Source: Actinomycetes bacterium (GTDB taxonomy: Bacteria; Actinomycetota; Acidimicrobiia; UBA5794). From it: a stretch of DNA of 12,216 nucleotides. Where the stretch lies: NCBI GenBank assembly GCA_030598305.1, contig JAUVQC010000016.1, positions 1 through 12,216 of the forward strand. Reading direction: 5' to 3'. This document shows, piece after piece, positions 8,016-12,216 of this stretch (the stretch's first letter is position 1; each line of letters starts with the position of its first letter). The translations under genes and the position numbers were made by a program. The notes below the pieces were generated by a model. It had not been told where the DNA came from, did not search any database, and saw only the letters and a program-made list of their open reading frames with translations.

Positions 8016-9431
8016 GTGATCGATATCACAACAGGCGACGCCACTGGCGCCGACATCATCATCATTCCCGTGTACGCCGATCGGACAGCGGCAGTCGAAA
8101 CCGGGCCTCGCCTCGATTCGCTGACCCGTCTTATGGATGCGAGAGACTTCACAGGCAAACCTGGCCAGACGCTTTTTGTGGAGACTCCTGATGGCCCCAC
8201 CGCGGAAGCTCTCCTTGTCGGGCTTGGTGATGATGTAGACATCGAGTCAGTCCGAAGGGCCGCTGCCATTTCTGCGCGTGCTGCAAAGGGTTACGCATCG
8301 GTAGCAACCGTTGTACATCAGGTTGATATTGACGGAGCGACAGGTGCGGTCGTCATGGGAACCCTGCTCGGCGCCTACACCTTTGATGAGTACAAGTCTG
8401 ATCCGAAGCCATCAAAGATCGCATCGCTCACACTTGTCGGCGACGCCGATGCGAACGGGGAGATCGCAACTGCCACAGCGGTGGCACATGGCGTCATCCT
8501 CGCACGGGACCTCGTCAACAGGCCAGCAGGCGACAAACCACCAACGGCGCTTGCCGACGTTGCATCCGGACTTTCGACCGATGTCGATGTCAAGGTCTAT
8601 GACGAGGGCGAGATCATTGAGGCTGGCTTCGGCGGGCTCATAGCGGTCAACCTCGGTGCCGATCGCCCTCCGCGAATGGTCGTGATGAGGTACTCACCTG
8701 AGGGTGCGGACAAGACCGTTGCCTTCGTCGGAAAGGGGATCGTCTTCGACTCGGGCGGACTTTCCATAAAGCCTGCTGCAGGCATGGAGACGATGAAGAC
8801 GGACATGGCAGGCGCAGCCGCTGTGTTCGGTGCGGTCAAGGCGATCGCCGAACTCGGACTGAAGGTGAACGTCGTCGCGATCACGCCGTTGACGGAGAAC
8901 CTCACCGGCGGGTCTGCTCAGAAGCCCGGTGACGTCATGCGCGCCTACAACGGGAAGACCATTGAAGTGCTCAACACCGACGCTGAAGGCCGCCTCGTGC
9001 TTGCCGACGGCCTGGCGCTCGCGGCAGAGGGAGAACCCGACCTGATCGTCGACATCGCAACACTCACCGGCGCATGCAAGGTCGCCCTGGGACCGTCGAT
9101 CGGTGGGCTGTTCGCATCCGACGACGAAGCCGCTGCCATCGTTGGTGGGGCGGCCCACGCTGCCGGTGAGAAGATGTGGCGCATGCCCCTTGAGGCTGAG
9201 TACAAATCGTTCATCGAGTCAGACATCGCGGACATGAAGAACACCGCTGGCCGGTGGGGTGGTGCGATTACCGCCGGGCTGATCCTGTCGGAGTTCGTAG
9301 GCGATACGCCTTGGGTCCACCTCGATGTGGCTGGTCCCGCTCGCGCTGACAAGAACGAGCATTACATCTCAAAGGGTGGAACCGGCTTTGGTGTCCGGAC
9401 GCTCGTCGAGGTCGCCCGCTCAATGACGTAA
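8016..9431 (+). CDS. pepA: Leucyl aminopeptidase, M17 family
   Basis: This is a cytoplasmic two-metal aminopeptidase, hexameric in known members. It has 471 residues from GTG 8016, which is 23 bp after tkt. The N-terminal domain (about 1-155) is variable. The catalytic domain carries K240 and D245 (VGKGIVFDSGG), K252 (SIKPAAGM), D263 (KTDMAGAAAV) and the family signature NTDAEGRL (320-327) with D322, E324 and R326. These sit at a constant offset of 30 from the E. coli PepA residues as I remember them, so metal ligands and active site are complete. It probably recycles peptides. E. coli PepA also binds DNA, but nothing in this sequence tests that here. Close spacing suggests cotranscription with tkt; the hairpin repeats downstream may mark the 3' end of the transcript. 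Confidence 0.96.
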   Translation: MIDITTGDATGADIIIIPVYADRTAAVETGPRLDSLTRLMDARDFTGKPGQTLFVETPDGPTAEALLVGLGDDVDIESVRRAAAISARAAKGYASVATVVHQVDIDGATGAVVMGTLLGAYTFDEYKSDPKPSKIASLTLVGDADANGEIATATAVAHGVILARDLVNRPAGDKPPTALADVASGLSTDVDVKVYDEGEIIEAGFGGLIAVNLGADRPPRMVVMRYSPEGADKTVAFVGKGIVFDSGGLSIKPAAGMETMKTDMAGAAAVFGAVKAIAELGLKVNVVAITPLTENLTGGSAQKPGDVMRAYNGKTIEVLNTDAEGRLVLADGLALAAEGEPDLIVDIATLTGACKVALGPSIGGLFASDDEAAAIVGGAAHAAGEKMWRMPLEAEYKSFIESDIADMKNTAGRWGGAITAGLILSEFVGDTPWVHLDVAGPARADKNEHYISKGGTGFGVRTLVEVARSMT

Positions 9432-9433
9432 CC

Positions 9434-9560
9434 GGGAACGCCTCCGGCGTTCCTTGGGAGCTGCATGGCAGCTCCGGGATCTGAGTTGATGTCCCTGGTC
9501 GGGACGCTCGGCGTTCCTTGGGAGTTGCCTGACAGCTCCGAGTTCTGAGTTCATATCCCT
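9434..9560 (+). repeat. Tandemly duplicated double-hairpin element
   Basis: There are two imperfect copies: A at 9434-9496 (63 bp) and B at 9501-9560 (60 bp). They differ by 3 gapped bases in the first hairpin and 7 mismatches in the next 43. Copy A has two adjacent perfect 8-bp stems with 3-nt loops: GGAACGCC/GGCGTTCC (9435-9442 with 9446-9453) and GGAGCTGC/GCAGCTCC (9457-9464 with 9468-9475). Copy B keeps both as 7-bp stems with one G-U pair each: 9501-9507 with 9511-9517, and 9521-9527 with 9533-9539. A tail, TCTGAGTT-AT-TCCCT, is shared. A further 5-bp stem, GTCCC/GGGAC (9491-9495 with 9501-9505), could compete with the first stem of B. There is no U-tract, so it is not a canonical terminator. 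It may be a dispersed palindromic repeat or an RNA-stabilising 3' structure. Confidence 0.8.
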
Positions 9561-9631
9561 AAACCGTTCGCGGCGGAGTTCCGATACGGAGAGAAGCAAC
9601 ACGAATGCTCTCCGTGGGAGGAAGCTCCGAG

Positions 9632-10303
9632 ATGCGAAACCCCTATCGATACCTGATCATGGTCATGGCGGTCGCCGTCATGGTCGTTGGCCTTGCGATA
9701 CCGGCGTTCGCGGGTCCGGAGGGAACATTGGTCGGCAAGATCAACTCCAGCCGCGCTAGCAACGGACTTGCGCCGCTCGAGACCTACTGGGACCTCACTG
9801 ATGATGCCAGGGCCCACAGCGCTGCCATGTTGGATCGGGGCGAGATCTACCACAACACATCCCTCAGCAGCGTCACCGGTGTGTGGCAGGCGCTCGGTGA
9901 GAACGTCGGAGTGGGAGTGGACATCAACGCCCTTCACAACGCCTTCATGAGCTCGTCCAGCCACAGGGGGAACATCCTTGGCGACTACAACTATGTGGGT
10001 GTCGGCGTCAAGACTGATGGCAACGGCGTCATCTGGGTGACAGTCATCTTCATGCGAGCTGCTCCAGGCCTCAACGGTGGCGGTACGACCACGACGACCA
10101 CCCAACCCCCAGCAACGACAACCACCACCCAACCTCCAGCGACCACCATCCCACCGGATTCGACCACCACCACGACCCAGCATCAGATTGCGGCGAGTGC
10201 CAAGTCTGCGCCTACAGCGGTGAAGGCCTCGTCGCCGGTCGCGTCGGGGTTGGGCGACGGCGCCGTCACCGGCCAGGCAGGCAAGGCCAATATCTGGGAC
10301 TAG
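9632..10303 (+). CDS. Secreted CAP/SCP-domain protein with Thr/Pro-rich tail
   Basis: This 223-residue exported protein belongs to the CAP (SCP/PR-1-like, YkwD-type) superfamily. Residues 1-27 form a signal peptide: a basic start (MRNPYRY), a hydrophobic core, and AFA before G28. The CAP domain spans about 30-145. Likely conserved positions are H62 (ARAHSAAM), E71 and H74 (GEIYHN), E90 (LGENVG) and H111 (SSSSHRGNIL). A linker of TTTTTQPPA repeats follows (152-183), then a 40-residue low-complexity end with no sorting signal or membrane anchor. Biochemical role is unknown; bacterial CAP proteins are poorly characterised. ATG 9632 is preferred because GGGAGG (9616-9621) sits 10 nt upstream and the signal peptide begins there. 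ATG 9605 also has a purine-rich upstream stretch and would add nine residues. Its stop is 4 bp from the stop of the convergent rhodanese-E1 gene. Confidence 0.88.
   Translation: MRNPYRYLIMVMAVAVMVVGLAIPAFAGPEGTLVGKINSSRASNGLAPLETYWDLTDDARAHSAAMLDRGEIYHNTSLSSVTGVWQALGENVGVGVDINALHNAFMSSSSHRGNILGDYNYVGVGVKTDGNGVIWVTVIFMRAAPGLNGGGTTTTTTQPPATTTTTQPPATTIPPDSTTTTTQHQIAASAKSAPTAVKASSPVASGLGDGAVTGQAGKANIWD
10085..10180 (+). repeat. Thr/Gln/Pro coding repeat in the CAP protein
   Basis: This stretch encodes TTTTTTQPPA, TTTTTQPPA, TTIPPDS and TTTTTQ in series from ACC/ACG/ACA codons. It is probably an extended, possibly glycosylated cell-wall linker. Such repeats can change copy number by slippage; units of 27-30 nt would stay in frame. 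Confidence 0.75.
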
Positions 10304-10307
10304 CTGC

Positions 10308-11369
10308 TCAGGTGCCGCACGTCCCGCATGCGGGGTCCTTCTTTGTCGTCAGCGTCTCGATCGTCTCGGTGTGAGCGTCGTAGAGCTTGAGCGAACCGGT
10401 GATCTTCCCACTGTTACCCGCGATGACTTTGAGTGTCTCCACGGTCTGGAGTGAGCCCACAACGCCGGTGACGGGACCGAGGACACCGACGATGGAGCAG
10501 TCGAGTCCCGCGCTACCCCGCTGTGGCGGGAAGATGCACGCATAACATGGCCCCGCTGTTGCATCGAACACAGCGAATTGACCCTCGCTTCGATACACGG
10601 AGCCGAACACCATCGGAATACGGAGCTCGACTGCTGCTGCGTTGATCGCGTGGGCTGTTTCGAAGCTGTCGGTGCAGGTCACCACGACGTCATGGCCAGC
10701 GAGGGCAGCCGCGGCGTTCGACTCATCGATCCTCGCAGTCACCCGAGCAATCTCGATCGTCGGGTTGAGGGCTGCGGCGTACGCGGCAGCCACCTCTGCC
10801 TTCGGTTCACCGATGTCGAGCATCGAGTAGATAGGTTGACGGTGGAGATTGGATATCTCAACGTTGTCCGAATCGATGATGGTGAGATGGCCAACTCCTG
10901 CGCCTGTCAGATAGGAGAGGACGGGCACACCGAGTCCGCCGACACCGACGATCGCGACCCTCGCATCCCGGACGGCTTGCTGCACCTGGATGCCGAAGTC
11001 GGGGAGCTTCAGCTGGCGGTCGTATCGAATGTACTCATCGGCGGAAAGGCCGGCGGGCGCACGCGTTGGGTATCCAGCCTCCGACCACGCGGCGATACCC
11101 CCCTCGAGAGATGCAACGGTCTCGTAGCCGTCGAGGTGAAGCTGGGTTGCGATGACATCTGACCTCACGCCGATATCACACACGACGAGGACGGCGTCCG
11201 ATGTGCCGTCGATGAATCTCGCTGGATCCGACATCAGCACCTCGGCCGACACAGCAACGGCGTCAGGGAGCGTCGGGGTCGACAAAGCATGCGGGCGGAT
11301 GTCGAGGATGGCGGAGAACGTGGATCCCTGAGCGTCCGCTGGACGAACACGATGTGGTGCGTCGGTCAT
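10308..11369 (-). CDS. Rhodanese - ThiF/MoeB E1-like adenylyltransferase
   Basis: This 353-residue protein probably adenylates the C-terminus of a ubiquitin-like sulfur carrier (MoaD, ThiS or CysO type) and supplies it with sulfur. Residues about 14-102 form a rhodanese domain with the active-site loop CDIGVRS (C64). Residues about 110-353 form the E1-like domain: GVGGLG nucleotide loop (142-147), acidic D166 in IDSDNV, NLHRQ (174-178), K190, CTDSFETAHAIN (232-243), catalytic-position cysteine C291 in DCSIVGVLGPVTG, and two CxxC zinc pairs (C275/C278, C348/C351). In the well-known MoeZ and MOCS3 proteins the rhodanese domain is C-terminal, so the order is reversed here. No carrier, moaE, thi or cys gene is in the window, so the pathway is open. 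No ribosome site is evident; TACCCT lies 8 nt before ATG, compatible with a leaderless mRNA. Confidence 0.92.
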   Translation of the reverse strand: MTDAPHRVRPADAQGSTFSAILDIRPHALSTPTLPDAVAVSAEVLMSDPARFIDGTSDAVLVVCDIGVRSDVIATQLHLDGYETVASLEGGIAAWSEAGYPTRAPAGLSADEYIRYDRQLKLPDFGIQVQQAVRDARVAIVGVGGLGVPVLSYLTGAGVGHLTIIDSDNVEISNLHRQPIYSMLDIGEPKAEVAAAYAAALNPTIEIARVTARIDESNAAAALAGHDVVVTCTDSFETAHAINAAAVELRIPMVFGSVYRSEGQFAVFDATAGPCYACIFPPQRGSAGLDCSIVGVLGPVTGVVGSLQTVETLKVIAGNSGKITGSLKLYDAHTETIETLTTKKDPACGTCGT

Positions 11370-11377
11370 ACACCCAC

Positions 11378-11383
11378 AGGGTA
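11378..11383 (-). promoter_or_regulatory. Candidate -10 for a leaderless rhodanese-E1 transcript
   Basis: On the minus strand TACCCT (TANNNT pattern) ends 8 nt before the ATG at 11369. That spacing would put the transcription start at or near the start codon, as in leaderless actinobacterial mRNAs. The absence of a ribosome site fits this. It lies in the 25-bp gap after the 11395-11841 gene, so cotranscription with that gene is an alternative. Confidence 0.35.
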
Positions 11384-11394
11384 GGGGTCGGGCG

Positions 11395-11841
11395 CTAAGC
11401 GTTCATACGGGAGGGGTGCGTCCTCCGGATCGAGGGTGGCAGCCTCCTGACAAGCGATCGGTCGAGGGGACGAACAGTGTCGGGAACATACAGCGTGTTG
11501 TCCTGTCTGCGGACGAGTCGTGCGCTCAACAAGGACGCAAGGTGCACCGGTTCGGGTAGGGAGCGGCCGCTATGTGCGGCGGCGGTGAGTCGAAGCAGGT
11601 CGGCGACCGCTCCCGGACCGATGATGGGAATCCAGTACCGGCGGACATAGGCATGTGTGGCTGCCATCCCCTCCGGTGAAACGGATTCGATGATCGGTGA
11701 AATGATCCTTCGCCGACTCACCGTTGTGCTCGTCGTCGGAGTTTCCGTGACGCCCGGGTGTGAAGTTCGGGCCTCTGAGCAGGGAGGACGAGCCTGATGA
11801 GGTCCGGTCCCGGGCGTCAACGGAGAGATGTCTTGAGCCAT
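11395..11841 (-). CDS. Small uncharacterised protein
   Basis: I do not recognise this 148-residue protein. Residues 1-45 are Pro/Ser/Thr-rich and may be a disordered leader, or untranslated if the start is downstream. Residues about 46-140 look like a folded domain: VRRYWIPIIGPGAVADLLRL, then helical and basic segments (LLSARLVRR, RPLDRSLVRRLPPSIRR). This is compatible with a small, basic, helix-rich domain, possibly winged-helix-like, but that is a guess. No cysteine motif, signal peptide or membrane helix is visible. ATG 11841 is used because an AT-rich promoter-like patch abuts it. GTG 11721 and ATG 11667 are shorter in-frame options; GGAGGGG touches the latter but is too close to be ideal. 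It lies 25 bp upstream of the rhodanese-E1 gene on the same strand. Confidence 0.6.
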   Translation of the reverse strand: MAQDISPLTPGTGPHQARPPCSEARTSHPGVTETPTTSTTVSRRRIISPIIESVSPEGMAATHAYVRRYWIPIIGPGAVADLLRLTAAAHSGRSLPEPVHLASLLSARLVRRQDNTLYVPDTVRPLDRSLVRRLPPSIRRTHPSRMNA

Positions 11842-11848
11842 GGGTATT

Positions 11849-11877
11849 TTGTATCAAGTAACACCAACTAAATACAA
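11849..11877 (-). promoter_or_regulatory. AT-rich promoter-like region with TTGTAT/ATACAA inverted repeat
   Basis: TTGTAT and ATACAA are perfect inverted halves separated by 17 bp in a locally AT-rich stretch of a GC-rich window. Read on the minus strand, TTGTAT resembles a -35 box and ATACAA falls at -10 distance, just upstream of ATG 11841. The symmetry allows the same reading on the plus strand, or an operator. No consensus TATAAT is present. Confidence 0.4.
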
Positions 11878-11925
11878 GAGAACCGATCAGGCTCGCGAAA
11901 ACAATGCGGATGTACGGTGAGGATC

Positions 11926-11953
11926 CGATCGTCAGTCGTCGATCGTCAGTCGT
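11926..11953. repeat. 14-bp perfect tandem repeat over the ABC stop codon
   Basis: CGATCGTCAGTCGT occurs twice back to back (11926-11939 and 11940-11953). On the minus strand the first-read copy encodes the last residues of the ABC protein and the second supplies its TGA. The unit is not a multiple of three, so copy loss would shift the reading frame. Confidence 0.85.
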
Positions 11954-12216
11954 TCTCCCGTTTGGACGTTCCACAGCGTTCGGTAGATGCCCGACACGTC
12001 GATCAGTTCGTCGTGTGTTCCCGTCTGGGTGACCCTGCCGTCGTCTATGACATAGATGACGTCGGCGTGACGAATCGTCGAGAGACGGTGCGCGATCACG
12101 ATCATCGTCCGGTCATGCCCAATGCGTTCGAGCGACCGTTGGATGGCCGCTTCGGTCTCGTTGTCGACTGCGGACGTTGCCTCGTCAAGGATGAGGATCG
12201 GCGATTCGGTGAGCAG
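11932..12216 (-). CDS. ABC exporter ATPase, C-terminal fragment
   Basis: This is the last 94 residues of a minus-strand ABC protein whose start lies beyond the window. It begins just before Walker B ([12 protein letters not shown], with catalytic E12 and the D-loop), then has the H-loop [12 protein letters not shown] (H53 would be expected near here; the visible histidine is in IAHR) and the typical exporter ending [25 protein letters not shown] and the THDEL...YRTLW tail are typical of exporters with fused membrane and ATPase domains (MsbA/multidrug type). Signature and Walker A motifs are outside the window. Substrate cannot be inferred. Its stop TGA (11934-11932) lies inside a 14-bp tandem repeat. 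The next gene on the same strand starts 90 bp downstream. Confidence 0.92.
   Translation of the reverse strand: MLTESPILILDEATSAVDNETEAAIQRSLERIGHDRTMIVIAHRLSTIRHADVIYVIDDGRVTQTGTHDELIDVSGIYRTLWNVQTGERLTIDD

Noticed and set aside
8016..9431. PepA acting as a Xer-accessory or transcription factor here
   Set aside because: This is known for E. coli PepA, but nothing in this window (no xer/dif or carAB-like site) supports it.
9432..9604. Hairpin pair after pepA as a standard intrinsic terminator
   Set aside because: The stems are good but no U-run follows any of them, and the whole unit is duplicated, so a repeat or RNA element describes it better.
11570..11974. 134-codon minus-strand open frame across the ABC 3' end
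   Set aside because: It overlaps both the ABC gene and the small gene in another frame and looks non-coding after its first 50 residues. It matters only as the frame that a repeat slip would open.
1..12216. CRISPR array, tRNA, rRNA, transposase, integrase or attachment site
   Set aside because: No regularly spaced direct repeats, no tRNA-like cloverleaf with CCA-type end, no rRNA sequence and no recombinase motifs were seen on reading the window.

Overview
The window looks like chromosomal sequence from a high-GC actinobacterium. An Acidimicrobiia-type lineage fits best, but that is an inference from style: GC-rich codons, frequent GTG starts, GTGA start/stop overlaps, a secreted CAP protein with Thr/Pro linkers, and an actinobacterial-type E2 lipoyl domain. 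No rRNA, tRNA, CRISPR array, transposase or phage gene is visible. Both ends cut through a gene.

Layout. Positions 1-5981 (+) hold a tightly packed block: the 3' part of dihydrolipoyl dehydrogenase (E3), a lipoylated 2-oxoacid dehydrogenase E2 acyltransferase, a single reading frame joining octanoyltransferase LipB to lipoyl synthase LipA, an M24 (Xaa-Pro type) peptidase and a metallo-beta-lactamase-fold hydrolase. E2/LipB-LipA and LipB-LipA/M24 each overlap by 4 bp (GTGA), so translation is probably coupled. Positions 6037-9431 (+) hold transketolase and an M17 leucyl aminopeptidase, 23 bp apart. Positions 9432-9631 hold a tandemly duplicated two-hairpin element. A secreted CAP/SCP-domain protein follows (9632-10303). 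The rest is on the minus strand: an E1-like adenylyltransferase with an N-terminal rhodanese domain (11369-10308), a small uncharacterised protein (11841-11395) and the C-terminal end of an ABC exporter ATPase (12216-11932).

How the genes work together. E2 carries the lipoyl lysine. LipB attaches octanoate to that lysine, LipA inserts the two sulfurs, and E3 reoxidises the dihydrolipoyl arm. The block therefore places a lipoyl-dependent complex beside its own cofactor-assembly enzyme, here as one polypeptide. The rhodanese-E1 protein probably activates a ubiquitin-like sulfur carrier, but no carrier gene lies in the window.

The strongest observations are the LipB-LipA fusion with a possible internal LipA start, the duplicated double hairpin at 9434-9560 whose second copy keeps its pairing partly through G-U pairs, the reversed rhodanese/E1 domain order, and a 14-bp tandem repeat that contains the ABC stop codon. 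I found no clear defence system or wholly novel machinery.
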